DNA of 64,000 bases from a bacterium. GTDB lineage: Bacteria; Verrucomicrobiota; Verrucomicrobiia; Limisphaerales; RI-55. The stretch is taken from NCBI GenBank assembly GCA_016124235.1, contig WGOC01000026.1, positions 1 through 64,000 of the forward strand, written 5' to 3'. A program made the position numbers and the translations under genes. How positions within the stretch are numbered: position 1 is the stretch's first letter; each line of letters begins with the position of its first letter. Of the stretch, positions 16,209 through 25,456 are shown piece by piece. The notes beneath the pieces are model-generated. The model was given only the letters and a program-made list of their open reading frames with translations. It was not told the origin of the DNA and ran no database searches.

Positions 16209-17060
16209 CTACGGGATCTGGAAAATGGCGTAAAATCCTTGCTGATCAAATTGACCGCTGCCGTCCACCCAGTAGGTGGTTGGTCCTTGGGACGCAATGT
16301 TGTCCGCGATGATCGTCCAGGTGCTTTCGTTGAGATCGCTCTTGTGGGCCAGGCGGTAATTTGCACCGACTTGCGAATCCCATTGAATGATCATGCCATC
16401 GAAGCTCGGATAGATGCCCGCGATATCTGGTACAACCGTTCCCGGCGGCGGATCGGTCACTTGCTGGTAGGCATAGATGGTCGCTTCATCCTGCGCGCTT
16501 GAAACTCCATCGCTCACAGTGACGCGGAATACGTAGGTCCCGGGCACCGAGAAATTAAATGCGGGAGCGAACTTGCTGCCGCCCGCGATCCCCACCGTCG
16601 CGGGGCCAGAAACTTGTGACCACGTGGCCGTCAGCTGGTCCGGGGTCAAGTAGTCGTCGCTCGCCTCCGCCTTGACCGCGATGGTTCCAGGGATGATGGC
16701 GATCTTATCCCCACTCAGGGTCACGGTTGGAGCTTGATTCACGGGAGTCGTGTAGTTGAGCACTTGGGAAGGGTCACTCTCCAAACCGGCGGTATTGAAT
16801 GCGGTCACGTAGAACCAATATTGCGTCTGCGGCTTGAGGCTGATGACCTGTTGCTGGGTCGCCGTCCCGGGAGAAACTTTGTTGGTCACACCCGAACCGA
16901 CGACTCCGTAATAAACATTGTAACCCGCGATGTCCGGCTCGGGGTTCGGATCCCAAGCGACGGTGACACGATCGGGCGTTGCGAATGCGGACGCAGCGAG
17001 ACCCAGGCACGCGGAGGTGACTGCGATCGCTCTGACAAGGTGTTGGACATTACTTCTCAT
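16209..17060 (-). CDS. Secreted fibronectin-III protein, paralogue A
   Basis: The 283-aa protein begins with a signal peptide (MRSNVQHLVRAIAVTSACLG, continuing to ASAFA). A fibronectin type III domain follows at about 28-110 (VAWDPNPEPDIAGYNVYYG; TQYWFYVTAFNTAGLESDPS). A PKD/Ig-like beta domain spans about 115-200 (LTATWSQVSGPATVGIAGG; VFRVTVSDGVSSAQDEATI). The C-terminal module of about 60 residues (WDSQVGANYRLAHKSDLNES, then IASQGPTTYWVDG, ending FYAIFQIP) is shared with paralogue B. The start at 17060 gives the signal peptide. Probably a cell-surface or extracellular protein. Confidence 0.85.
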   Translation of the reverse strand: MRSNVQHLVRAIAVTSACLGLAASAFATPDRVTVAWDPNPEPDIAGYNVYYGVVGSGVTNKVSPGTATQQQVISLKPQTQYWFYVTAFNTAGLESDPSQVLNYTTPVNQAPTVTLSGDKIAIIPGTIAVKAEASDDYLTPDQLTATWSQVSGPATVGIAGGSKFAPAFNFSVPGTYVFRVTVSDGVSSAQDEATIYAYQQVTDPPPGTVVPDIAGIYPSFDGMIIQWDSQVGANYRLAHKSDLNESTWTIIADNIASQGPTTYWVDGSGQFDQQGFYAIFQIP

Positions 17061-17509
17061 GGTATCAGACCTTGTCGTCCTTTTAGCACCGGCAGTACCT
17101 CCCGGACTGTCCGCGGCGATGTAGACACCGTCCGAGACACTTCTCAAATATGTGAATGATCTCCGATCGACGCGTAGCGTCTTTGCGAATCATCAAATCG
17201 CGCTGGTGAGAACCAGTGATGGATAAATTCGCAATTAATTTTTAGACATCCGATCGACTCGCTTCCCGCACAAATGCGAACCATAAATTTTACGCCAAGT
17301 GCCTTTGTTCAAGGCGGCAAACTCATCCTTGGCGGAACCAAATTGCCTCATCACGATGGGAGTGTCTGAAAGCCGGACTTCGTGTCTTTGGTTCGCAAAT
17401 CAAAGAACTGATTATGCGTTGGATTAACCTCCGTTAATCGTGCCGCTCGATGAGCAGCGGTGCGTAGGACAAATGGAATTTGAAAGTAGGACAGAACGGA
17501 CGCGATCGC
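17061..17509. other. Intergenic region between the two FN3 paralogues
   Basis: 449 bases with no gene-like frame. It should hold the promoter of paralogue A. A small perfect stem GACGC-GTA-GCGTC is at 17169-17181 in the likely leader. The middle is A/T-rich (AATTAATTTTTAG near 17235), suitable for a promoter. Confidence 0.4.
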
Positions 17510-18358
17510 TCACGGCAGATCGAAGATCGTGAAGAAGGCCGTCGACGGAAGGGTGACATTGTTCAACCAATAGGTCTTGTCACCCTGCGACGCGATGTCG
17601 CGTGCGATCAAAACCCAGAAAGCGTCGTTCAAGTCGCGCTTGTATCCGATCGAATAGGTGTGATTGGCGATTGAGTCCCACGAGAACACCAATCCATCCG
17701 CGAGATAGAACGGTGGATCCAATTTGAGCGGCGTCGCCCCCGTGGCAGCGGTCGCTTGGTAGGCGTCGATGTAGAGCGTTTTCTGGAGAGTAGTGGCGCC
17801 CTCGGCTACTTTTACTGTGAAGCTGTAAAAGCCCGGGCTCCCGATCGAAATTGCCGGCGTCAACGTGCTCGCGTTCGCAATGGGCAAGGTTGTTTGCCCT
17901 GCACCTTGTGTCCAGTTGATCGAAAGAGTAGTTCCGGGCTGATGATCGCCCTTCAGTGTTGCCTGCAGCGTGACCACCGACGGCACCAGCGCGATCAGGT
18001 AATCATCGGTGGTCAACGACAATGGTTGAAACGCCGGTGTGGTGTAGAGGAGTTTTTGCGATGGGTCGCTCTCGAGATCGAATACATTGTACGCGGTCAC
18101 GTAGAAGAAGTAACCGGTGGCGTAAGCCAGATTGGTCACGGTCCCGGTGGTCTGATGGCCCACGTCAATGACGTTGGTTGACCCGCCCAAGTTCACCCCG
18201 TAGTAGATGCGATATCCCTTGATGTTGGTCTCTGGATTGGCGTCCCAGGCGATGCGTACGGACGGAGCCGCTTGCAGTTTTATCGCCCAAACCAGGCAGA
18301 CAAAAACCACCGCACAAAACAACCCGGGACGATCCTTTCTGGTCAGCTTAGTAAACAA
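17510..18358 (-). CDS. Secreted fibronectin-III protein, paralogue B
   Basis: A 282-aa paralogue of the preceding protein. A signal peptide (residues 1-30, cleavage near LQAAP) precedes an FN3 domain (VRIAWDANPETNIKGYRIYY; YFFYVTAYNVFDLESDPSQ), a weaker middle beta domain (TTLSINWTQGAGQTTLPIA) and the C-terminal module (FSWDSIANHTYSIGYKRDLN, IASQGDKTYWLNN, ending FFTIFDLP). Order and lengths match paralogue A, with clear divergence in between. It is the first gene of the pair in transcription direction, and divergent from the fuconate-dehydratase-like gene. Confidence 0.85.
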   Translation of the reverse strand: MFTKLTRKDRPGLFCAVVFVCLVWAIKLQAAPSVRIAWDANPETNIKGYRIYYGVNLGGSTNVIDVGHQTTGTVTNLAYATGYFFYVTAYNVFDLESDPSQKLLYTTPAFQPLSLTTDDYLIALVPSVVTLQATLKGDHQPGTTLSINWTQGAGQTTLPIANASTLTPAISIGSPGFYSFTVKVAEGATTLQKTLYIDAYQATAATGATPLKLDPPFYLADGLVFSWDSIANHTYSIGYKRDLNDAFWVLIARDIASQGDKTYWLNNVTLPSTAFFTIFDLP

Positions 18359-18704
18359 CGGGCTTACGAATCGGTAAACGAATCCGGGCAGACTTCAGGC
18401 GACACTTGTCACCGATGTACAGCTCGCAATTCAGGCAAACGAGGCAACGTTTCAGGAACGCGAGGAACCTATGGCAAGAATTCGTAATGGCAATCGTAAA
18501 TTCTACGATGGTGAAAATAATATTTCTGCTGATGATTGAACACGCCACCACCGGTAAAAATTCGTTAATTTTAGAGGGAGAATTCGCGCTTTCAAACGGT
18601 GACCTTTGAGACGTCTGGTCCGCGCGTTATGATCCCCAAATGCCAATGAATATTGGATAACCTGCTTGTCCAACCAGCACGCTCATGTCACATAAGGTTT
18701 TCCG
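18359..18704. other. Divergent intergenic region, A/T-rich
   Basis: 346 bases between the FN3 gene and the enolase-superfamily gene, read in opposite directions. The A/T-rich centre (about 18480-18590) is distinctly poorer in G+C than the surroundings and is the best place for two promoters. A possible 67-codon frame on the minus strand there is not convincing. Confidence 0.4.
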
Positions 18705-20015
18705 ATGATTGCTCATCAGATAAAAATTGTTGGATTTACGGTCCGCGACATTCGCTTTCCCACATCCCGCCAACTCGATGGCTCTGACGCCATGAATCCG
18801 GACCCCGATTATTCGGCGGCTTACGTGGTCCTGGAGACGGACGGTTCACACGAAGGACATGGGCTGACTTTCACGATCGGTCGTGGAAATGAAATTGTTG
18901 TCGCCGCCGTGAACGCCCTGCGTCCACTCGTCATCGGCCGCACGCTCGATTCCATCACGGAAAACATGGGCGCATTTTGGCGGCACATCACGGGCGACAG
19001 CCAATTGCGTTGGATTGGACCCGAGAAGGGCGCCATCCACCTCGCGACCGCCGCCGTCGTAAACGCCGTGTGGGATCTTTGGGCCAAAGCCGAAGGGAAA
19101 CCCGTTTGGAAATTGCTCTCTGATCTTTCACCGGAAGAGCTCGTTCGTTGTTTGGACTTTCGTTACGTGACCGACGCGCTAACGCCGGACGAAGCACTTG
19201 CAATCCTACAGAATCAGGCGCCGACCAAGTCGGATCGAATCGCCCATCTGCAACAGTCTGGTTACCCCGCGTACACCACTTCCGCTGGTTGGCTGGGTTA
19301 CTCCGATGAAAAGCTCCGGCGACTCTGTCGCGAAGCACTCGCCGCCGGTTGGACGCATTTCAAGATCAAAGTGGGAGCCGATATCGAGGAAGATGTCCGA
19401 CGCGCCCGCATCATTCGTGAAGAAATCGGCTGGGATCGGCGATTGATGATGGACGCCAACCAACGTTGGGACGTCGGCGAGGCGATTGCCAACATGAAAC
19501 GCCTCGCCGAGTTCAAACCGTGGTGGATCGAGGAACCGACCAGCCCGGATGACGTCCTTGGCCACGCCGCCATCGCCGATGCGCTTCGTCCGTTGGGCAT
19601 CGGGGTCGCCACCGGTGAGCACTGCCAGAACCGGGTGATCTTCAAGCAACTGCTCCAGGCAAACGCCATTTCGTTTTGTCAGATCGATTCTGCGCGGCTG
19701 GGCGGCGTGAATGAAATCCTGGTGGTCCTGCTCATGGCGGCCAAATTTGGCGTCCCGGTTTGCCCGCACGCCGGCGGTGTCGGGCTTTGCGAATATGTGC
19801 AACACCTCTCGATGTTCGATTACATTGCCGTCAGCGGTTCACTCGAGAATCGGCTCATCGAGTATGTCGATCATTTGCACGAACATTTCCTCGATCCCGT
19901 GCGCATGAAGAACGGTTGCTACCTTCCACCCGAAAAGTCCGGCTACAGCATCCAAATGAAACCGGACTCACTGGCCGACCACGAGTTTCCTCACGGCAAG
20001 GCGTGGCAAACGTAG
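18705..20015 (+). CDS. L-fuconate dehydratase-like enolase-superfamily enzyme
   Basis: A 436-aa member of the mandelate-racemase subgroup, of the same length and motif spacing as FucD/ENOSF1. Key residues visible: Lys220 and Lys222 in HFKIKVG, metal ligands Asp250 (MMDANQRWD), Glu276 ([10 protein letters not shown]) and Glu305 (ATGEHCQNR), and catalytic His355 (CPHAGGVGL). The N-terminal capping domain is complete ([20 protein letters not shown]). The reaction is dehydration of L-fuconate, or a related sugar acid, to a 2-keto-3-deoxy acid. No other fucose genes adjoin, so the substrate is inferred from motifs only. It ends in a shared terminator with the convergent ksgA gene. Confidence 0.9.
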   Translation: MIAHQIKIVGFTVRDIRFPTSRQLDGSDAMNPDPDYSAAYVVLETDGSHEGHGLTFTIGRGNEIVVAAVNALRPLVIGRTLDSITENMGAFWRHITGDSQLRWIGPEKGAIHLATAAVVNAVWDLWAKAEGKPVWKLLSDLSPEELVRCLDFRYVTDALTPDEALAILQNQAPTKSDRIAHLQQSGYPAYTTSAGWLGYSDEKLRRLCREALAAGWTHFKIKVGADIEEDVRRARIIREEIGWDRRLMMDANQRWDVGEAIANMKRLAEFKPWWIEEPTSPDDVLGHAAIADALRPLGIGVATGEHCQNRVIFKQLLQANAISFCQIDSARLGGVNEILVVLLMAAKFGVPVCPHAGGVGLCEYVQHLSMFDYIAVSGSLENRLIEYVDHLHEHFLDPVRMKNGCYLPPEKSGYSIQMKPDSLADHEFPHGKAWQT

Positions 20016-20024
20016 AAATACGTC

Positions 20025-20055
20025 CCGCTCATTTCGGTCGATCGAAAATGAGCGG
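20025..20055. terminator. Bidirectional terminator
   Basis: CCGCTCATTT (20025-20034) pairs with AAATGAGCGG (20046-20055) around an 11-base loop that contains CG/CG pairs of its own. The A- and T-rich stem bases stand in for a U-run. It lies between convergent genes ending at 20015 and 20087. Confidence 0.7.
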
Positions 20056-20086
20056 CTAGATTGGCTCGTCGCCAACGATCGCTTCC

Positions 20087-20908
20087 TTAAGCCAGCTCCT
20101 TCGTCAGGGCCACAAATTGTTCGAGGCTGACTTTTTCCGCGCGAATCTTCTCATCGAGTCGCAGCTTGGTGAACGCTGCGGACAATTTTTCAACCGGCCA
20201 TTGTTGTTTGAGGAGTTTGAACATCATTTTCCGGCGCTGCGAAAATCCTTGCTTCACCACCCGCTTGAAAAGGGCCCGTTGAGCATCGTCGAGCAACGGC
20301 TTTTTGCGTCGAATCAACGTGACACAGGCCGAATGAACGTCGGGCTCCGGGAAGAAACTGCCTGGCGGAATTCGAAACAACTCACCGGGTTCATATCTCA
20401 GCTGAATTAGTAGGCTTAGGATTCCGTAATCATCCGCGTCCGTTTCGGCGATCAATCTGCGGGCGACTTCCAGTTGCAACGTCACGACCAATCGCTCGGG
20501 GCAATTCCGCATTTCCGCCAGCTCCACCAAGATCGGTGAAGCAACCGAATACGGCAGGTTTGCGATCAGTTTCCAATCACTCCAATCCGCTTCATTTTTT
20601 TGCAGCCACGCCAACGCGTCCGCCTGCATCAAGGTGAGTTTGGGCTCATTGGCAAATCGTTCGAGCAAGCAGGCCATCAGCCGGGCGTCCTTTTCCACGG
20701 CCAGCACCTGTCCGGCTCGTTGGACTAGCAATTCAGTCAATGGTCCCAACCCGGGGCCGATTTCCAACACCTTGTCGGTCGGCGTCAGTTCGCCGGCGCC
20801 GACGATTCGTTCAAGCTGATGCGCATCGTGCAAAAAATTTTGCCCCAGCGATTTGGTTAGCTGGATGTTTCGCTGATCCAGCAATTGGCGCATGTCGGAA
20901 AGTTTCAT
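20087..20908 (-). CDS. rsmA: 16S rRNA dimethyladenosine transferase
   Basis: A 273-aa KsgA/RsmA enzyme that dimethylates two adjacent adenines in the 3' hairpin of 16S rRNA during 30S maturation. Motifs: SLGQNFLHDAHQLERIVGA at the start; SAM-binding EIGPGLGPLTELL; acidic DARLMACLLERF; catalytic NLPYSVASPILVEL. The C-terminal helical domain is complete (FKRVVKQGFSQRRKMMFKLL). It overlaps the upstream aminotransferase gene by 4 bases (ATGA), so the two are translated from one message. Confidence 0.97.
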   Translation of the reverse strand: MKLSDMRQLLDQRNIQLTKSLGQNFLHDAHQLERIVGAGELTPTDKVLEIGPGLGPLTELLVQRAGQVLAVEKDARLMACLLERFANEPKLTLMQADALAWLQKNEADWSDWKLIANLPYSVASPILVELAEMRNCPERLVVTLQLEVARRLIAETDADDYGILSLLIQLRYEPGELFRIPPGSFFPEPDVHSACVTLIRRKKPLLDDAQRALFKRVVKQGFSQRRKMMFKLLKQQWPVEKLSAAFTKLRLDEKIRAEKVSLEQFVALTKELA

Positions 20909-22230
20909 CGATCCAGCACTTCCTCGAGCGTTTGGCGCAGCGCCTTGAGCATCGTTTGCAATTGCGGTTTGGTGACCGTCAGCGGCGGCGTGAAGCTGAT
21001 CACGTTGCCGTGCTCGCCCTCGGGCAACAAAATGAATCCGCGGCGAAGCATCAATTTGATCACTGCCAGGCTGGCGTCAGTCGCTGGCACATTATTCTCG
21101 TTGACGATCTCGAGGCCGATCATCAATCCCGATCCACAAACGTTCATCTCCCAATTCCTGCGCGGCAACGATGCGACCAGGCGATTCAACTCACGCCGCA
21201 ACCAGGTTCCCGCAGCGGCCGATCGTTGAACGAGTCGTTGGCGTTTGATTTCACGCGTTTGCGCCAGGGCCATCGCACAACCAACGGGATGCCCAAGAAA
21301 TGTGCTCGTGTGAATCGCTTCTCCCTCGGACGGCGGCCAGGCTCGATCCATCAAATCGGCACGTCCGACACATGCCGAAAGCGGAAATCCACCGGTCAGC
21401 GCTTTGCCGAGACAAATCAAATCTGGCACGACGCCGGACTGTTCAACGGCAAACCATTTTCCGGTGCGGCCGAAGCCGGTGTAGATTTCGTCCACGATCA
21501 ACAACGCATTGTGTCGATCGCACAACGTTCGAAGCAGCGGCAGGAATCCGTCCGGCGGAATATTGATGCCGCCGCGCGCCTGAATCGGTTCCACCAAAAC
21601 CGCCCCGGGTTTCGTGCGGCGGAACATTTTTGGAAGCTCTTGCTTCAACTTGCGCAGTTCACGTTCATTCTTGGGAAAGTCGGCAAACGAACCGAACTCA
21701 CCAAGCTGATCACAAAACGGTTTCCGAAAATGTTCGCGGTGCGTGGCGTTCAATGTGCCGTAACCCAAACCGTGATAACCGCCGCGGAAGGCAATCACGC
21801 CGCGTCGACCGGTTGCGAGGCGCGCCGTTTTAAGGGCCGCTTCCACCGCTTCAAAACCGGAGTTGCAGAAGATCGTCTTCGCGCTCAATCGCCTGCGTGT
21901 CCATCGCTCAAATGTCACGCGGCTCAACTCGCGGGCCAGCTCAGCTTTCAGCGCGTGGGGGTGAACGTCACCCATCGCGTGGAGCAGTCGGGCCATTTGC
22001 TTTTGGCCGGCACGAACTACTTTCCGATTGGCGTGACCCGCAGCGGCGACGCCAAACGCGGCGGTCAGATCGAGGTACCGTTTTCCTTCAGCGTCCCAAA
22101 TATGCACCCCGAAGGCGCGCTCCCAAACGATCGGCCAAGTGCCATCGGGGTCTCGATAGACGACATTGCGCGATTCATAACGGGCGAGCAGATCGAGCGT
22201 GGATTGAGTTGAGCGAACGGTGGACTTCAT
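20905..22230 (-). CDS. Class III (acetylornithine/omega-type) aminotransferase
   Basis: A 441-aa PLP enzyme, fold type I. Visible landmarks: GVHIWDAEGKRYLDLTAAFG; AKTIFCNSGFEAVEAALKTA; cofactor Asp in LLIVDEIYTGFGRTGKWF; Schiff-base Lys in LICLGKALTGGFPLSACVG; then HTSTFLGHPVGCAMALA. It resembles acetylornithine and 4-aminobutyrate aminotransferases, but the substrate cannot be fixed. It is translationally coupled to rsmA, an unusual pairing, with no arginine or GABA genes near. Confidence 0.92.
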   Translation of the reverse strand: MKSTVRSTQSTLDLLARYESRNVVYRDPDGTWPIVWERAFGVHIWDAEGKRYLDLTAAFGVAAAGHANRKVVRAGQKQMARLLHAMGDVHPHALKAELARELSRVTFERWTRRRLSAKTIFCNSGFEAVEAALKTARLATGRRGVIAFRGGYHGLGYGTLNATHREHFRKPFCDQLGEFGSFADFPKNERELRKLKQELPKMFRRTKPGAVLVEPIQARGGINIPPDGFLPLLRTLCDRHNALLIVDEIYTGFGRTGKWFAVEQSGVVPDLICLGKALTGGFPLSACVGRADLMDRAWPPSEGEAIHTSTFLGHPVGCAMALAQTREIKRQRLVQRSAAAGTWLRRELNRLVASLPRRNWEMNVCGSGLMIGLEIVNENNVPATDASLAVIKLMLRRGFILLPEGEHGNVISFTPPLTVTKPQLQTMLKALRQTLEEVLDR

Positions 22231-22401
22231 TCGTGACGACCGCGGGAAAGTAGGAGCCGACCCTGCCTTTGAGAAGCCTGAGTTTGCCCTGGTTCGTGAA
22301 AGTCGTCCGCCGAATGCATTTGCTGCTGGGACTTGGAATCCGTTTCAAGCCGGAGGTGCTTTGTGATCGTTTTGGAAAACTCCACGGAGGCCTACTCGAC
22401 C

Positions 22402-23334
22402 TCACATTTTCTGAACAGCGGCCATCAATTGCGCCACCGCCAGTTCCTTGGCTTTTGCTTCGACTTCCACCGTCAGCGGCCAGCCCAGCCACGCCTTCGG
22501 GAAATCCGCGGGGTTGATGAAGTCGTGATGCCGTTCCGGTTTTGGGCCTTCCCAGCCGTCCAGCGGACTGGAGATGTGGAACAGTGGTTCGGCCTTCCAG
22601 GTTTTGCGCGCACGCTCGGTCGCCTCGTTAATGCTTAGTCCGTCAGGCAGGCAACGATGGTGATGCACGTCATAAACCAGCGGCACCCCGGTGTCTTCGC
22701 AAACAGGGAACAGGTCCGCCGGCGTGTAAACTTTGTCATCGTTTTCCAAAGTCAGCCGCGAACGCACTCGCTCCGGCAGGCGTTTAATATTTTGGCGCAA
22801 TGCGGCCAACGCCGTGATTTTGTCGCCGTATGCGCCGCCACCGTGGATGTTGAGCGTGTCTGCGCCAACCCATTCGGCGACCTCGGCCTGGTAATCCAAT
22901 TCGGCGAGCGAATGCGCCAAAGTCTTCGGGTTTGGCGAATTGAGCACGACGAATTGATCCGGATGGAACGACAGCCGCACATCGTGTTGGCGGGCGAACG
23001 TACCACACTCGCGAAATCGAGCAACGATATCGGCACCACTCGGCAGCTCATCCGTTTCGTATCCCGCCGTTGGGTGAGTTTTCACCGGGAGAATCTGGCT
23101 GTTGATGCGAAACGCGCCGATCTCGTGGTTAACGCAAAAGTGCAGCGACGCGAGCAACGCCTCGGCATTGTGACGACACAACTCAGCAATCCGCTCCAGC
23201 CGCTGCTTCTTATTCAAGCGCAGCATGGCGGTCGCTGTGGTTGTGCGAAACTTGATCGGTTCGCGTGCGAACTGGCAGCACAGGCCTAGACGCGGTGAAG
23301 TGGTTTTGGTTGGTTTCACACTTTCGGCCTTCAA
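22402..23334 (-). CDS. uvsE: UV damage endonuclease
   Basis: A 310-aa UvdE/UvsE protein. This TIM-barrel, metal-dependent enzyme nicks DNA 5' of UV photoproducts and so starts an alternative excision repair. Motifs: RLGLCCQFAREPIKFRTTTA at the start; SFHPDQFVVLNSP; LNIHGGGAYGDK; SRLTLENDDKVYTPADLF; VPLVYDVHHHRCLPDG; HISSPLDGWEGPKPERHHDF. The metal-binding His, Glu and Asp positions expected in these strands are present. Single-gene unit as far as spacing shows. The gap to 22231 shows no gene. Confidence 0.96.
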   Translation of the reverse strand: MKAESVKPTKTTSPRLGLCCQFAREPIKFRTTTATAMLRLNKKQRLERIAELCRHNAEALLASLHFCVNHEIGAFRINSQILPVKTHPTAGYETDELPSGADIVARFRECGTFARQHDVRLSFHPDQFVVLNSPNPKTLAHSLAELDYQAEVAEWVGADTLNIHGGGAYGDKITALAALRQNIKRLPERVRSRLTLENDDKVYTPADLFPVCEDTGVPLVYDVHHHRCLPDGLSINEATERARKTWKAEPLFHISSPLDGWEGPKPERHHDFINPADFPKAWLGWPLTVEVEAKAKELAVAQLMAAVQKM

Positions 23335-23464
23335 CGGATCACGATGATATTCGGTGCAAATGGATTGCCAATTACGAGTCCGTTAGGCGCTTCAATTTGA
23401 CTAGCCACGCTGCTCAAATCTTTCACCCACCGTTTTCCTGGCGATAAGACCGACTAGGAATTTT

Positions 23465-24766
23465 TCACGGTTTGAGCACGAGCCAGTCCTTGCCTTGGTC
23501 CCGATTGGCGAAGCGTAACGGTTTGCCGCCTTTCATCACGTTTGAAATACGAACCTTGAGTTCGTCGAACTTGGCGAGTTTGATCTTCCACTTACGCGGT
23601 TCGCCGGGTACAATACCGGAAAGCTTCCAGTCGGTTATTCTGCGTTTACCACCCGCTTCAATTTCCACCGGCCAATCGTAATAAAAAGGCGCCACGCCTC
23701 GATTTTCGACAGTTAACGTAAGAACGCCGTCCTCCCAGGAGAAATTTGAAACGTAAAGTTCGTAGCCCAAATGCGCCGTCTCCTGGAGTGCCGATTCCTT
23801 TCGCTGTTGATCCATCGGGAAACGCACGTCGAAGAGTCCGCTGTCCATGAGCCAGGTCACATGGAGGCGCTCCACACATTCGACGAAACCCTGATCCCGT
23901 GGGTGTCGATGTGCGGTGAAGCCCTGCTGCCATAGCTCGGGCCGGATTTCACCGCCGATGGGGAACCGTTTCCATTTTTCAGTGGCGCCAGCGGCTTTCA
24001 TGGATGGTTCAAAGAACCAGGAATCCGTCTCGCGGCCAGTGTCGAGAGTGGCCCAGCAAAACGAATCATCGTGGTAGCCAAACGGCCGTTCGTGGTTGTC
24101 CGCATGCCGGGATGAGCTGGTTCCCGCAGGATAGCGAAGCAAGATTTTCATCTTCGTGAATGCTTGTGCGTACGAGTTCATGATCTCCTGTTGCACTTCC
24201 TTTGAAGCCCACAAATCATTTCTCGGGGACGTATGCCATTCGCCCCATGAGCCGAGCAACCCCGCGGTGATGAACGCAATCCGTGGATCGCCGTCGTAGC
24301 GTTTGCCCAAGGCCAGGATGAATTCGGCCAACGCCTTCCGTAGTTGGTCGTTCTCGTAATCCGGCGTGTAGCTCACCTTGCCATCAAACTCGTTGGTCCA
24401 CTTCGTAATCCGGACCCCGGCATCGTCCAGAAAAGCAGGGACGGCTGGACCTTTTCCCGGATACTCACAGTAGACTCGGAAGACAAGTTGATTGCCGCGT
24501 CCGCTGACCTCATCGAGCGTTTTATCGATCGTCGCCCAATCGAATTCGTCCGACCCATGCATCAGTTTTGCCAACGGAAAGTAGCAAAACTCCATGCTGT
24601 GAGGGAACCGTGCTTTTCGCGACGCCGACGTGTAAGGGACCAATCCTCTCATCGGGTTGTCGAGTGGCGCTGCCGCATATTCAAGCGGCCCGGCAAAGGC
24701 CAAATCCGCAACGGCAAGCGCTGCGAGCACAATCTGCAGCCTTGGGCTAAAGGGATTGGCATTCAT
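23465..24766 (-). CDS. Secreted DUF4832/DUF4874 protein
   Basis: A 433-aa exported protein. The signal peptide runs to about residue 25 (LQIVLAALAVADLAFAG). A DUF4874-type barrel follows (DNPMRGLVPYTSASRKARFP; FCYFPLAKLMHGSDEFDWAT; LVFRVYCEYPGKGPAVPAF; LRKALAEFILALGKRYDGDP; IAFITAGLLGSWGEWHTSP). The DUF4832 part carries HADNHERPFGYHDDSFCWAT and a C-terminal beta domain (LTLTVENRGVAPFYYDWPV). The fold resembles glycoside hydrolases, and the GEWH motif is a good candidate active-site element, but activity is not known. No partner genes. Confidence 0.9.
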   Translation of the reverse strand: MNANPFSPRLQIVLAALAVADLAFAGPLEYAAAPLDNPMRGLVPYTSASRKARFPHSMEFCYFPLAKLMHGSDEFDWATIDKTLDEVSGRGNQLVFRVYCEYPGKGPAVPAFLDDAGVRITKWTNEFDGKVSYTPDYENDQLRKALAEFILALGKRYDGDPRIAFITAGLLGSWGEWHTSPRNDLWASKEVQQEIMNSYAQAFTKMKILLRYPAGTSSSRHADNHERPFGYHDDSFCWATLDTGRETDSWFFEPSMKAAGATEKWKRFPIGGEIRPELWQQGFTAHRHPRDQGFVECVERLHVTWLMDSGLFDVRFPMDQQRKESALQETAHLGYELYVSNFSWEDGVLTLTVENRGVAPFYYDWPVEIEAGGKRRITDWKLSGIVPGEPRKWKIKLAKFDELKVRISNVMKGGKPLRFANRDQGKDWLVLKP

Positions 24767-24928
24767 TCAGGTTTTTCTCAAGTGGCGGTGGCACGTTCAG
24801 CGATTGGCCCGGCCGCCTCGGAGATCAAAATCGACGGGCATGTGCAACCAAGTCAACAAAACGATGGACGTCGTTCATTGATTTGGCCGGTTTCATTTTT
24901 GTTGATAAGTGAACCGTTAAGCCGCGCT

Positions 24929-25456
24929 TCATTTGCTCGATTGGGACTTAACGGCCAGCTCCTTTTGCACCAGCCTATTTGCGGTTTGCGATTTCTTCGC
25001 CATTTGATTGCGGTAATCCACAATCTGCTTTTGTACCTTTTCGTGGCTAATCCCGAGGATTGAAACCGCCAGCAAACCGGCGTTCTTCGCGCCGCCGATG
25101 GCAACGGTGGCGACCGGAATCCCGGCGGGCATCTGCACGATGGAAAGGAGCGAGTCGATTCCTTTCAACGTTTTGCTTTCCACGGGTACACCGATGACCG
25201 GGAGTGGCGTGTGGCTGGCAACCATGCCCGGCAAATGAGCCGCGCCACCCGCGCCGGCAATGATGAGCTGGAGGCCGCGTTTGCGAGCGGACTTGGCATA
25301 ACGCGCCATCTCGTCCGGCGTGCGATGCGCCGACACGACGCGAACTTCGCAAGGGATTTCGAATTCGCAGCAGACCTGGTAAGCCGCCTCCATCGTTGGC
25401 CAGTCCGAGTTGCTGCCCATGATGATGCCGACCCGTGGTTGATTCTGTTCGTTCAT
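24929..25456 (-). CDS. purE: N5-carboxyaminoimidazole ribonucleotide mutase
   Basis: A 175-aa PurE of class I. It converts N5-CAIR, the product of PurK, to CAIR in purine synthesis. Motifs: [16 protein letters not shown] (substrate phosphate and ribose binding), [16 protein letters not shown] with the catalytic His, then [19 protein letters not shown] and [20 protein letters not shown]. The 4-base overlap with purK shows coupling. The C-terminal 15-20 residues are a variable Lys/Gln-rich tail. Confidence 0.97.
   Translation of the reverse strand: MNEQNQPRVGIIMGSNSDWPTMEAAYQVCCEFEIPCEVRVVSAHRTPDEMARYAKSARKRGLQLIIAGAGGAAHLPGMVASHTPLPVIGVPVESKTLKGIDSLLSIVQMPAGIPVATVAIGGAKNAGLLAVSILGISHEKVQKQIVDYRNQMAKKSQTANRLVQKELAVKSQSSK

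Noticed and set aside
17161-17200. Possible c-di-GMP-I (GEMM) riboswitch upstream of the FN3 gene, because of a CGCAAAG-like string and a stem GACGC-GTA-GCGTC
   Set aside because: The other conserved part (GGCAAACC with its hairpin) is missing, so the match is not better than chance. An RNA covariance search would be needed.
20740-22212. Plus-strand frame of 490 codons
   Set aside because: It is antisense to the coupled aminotransferase and rsmA genes; no domain seen.
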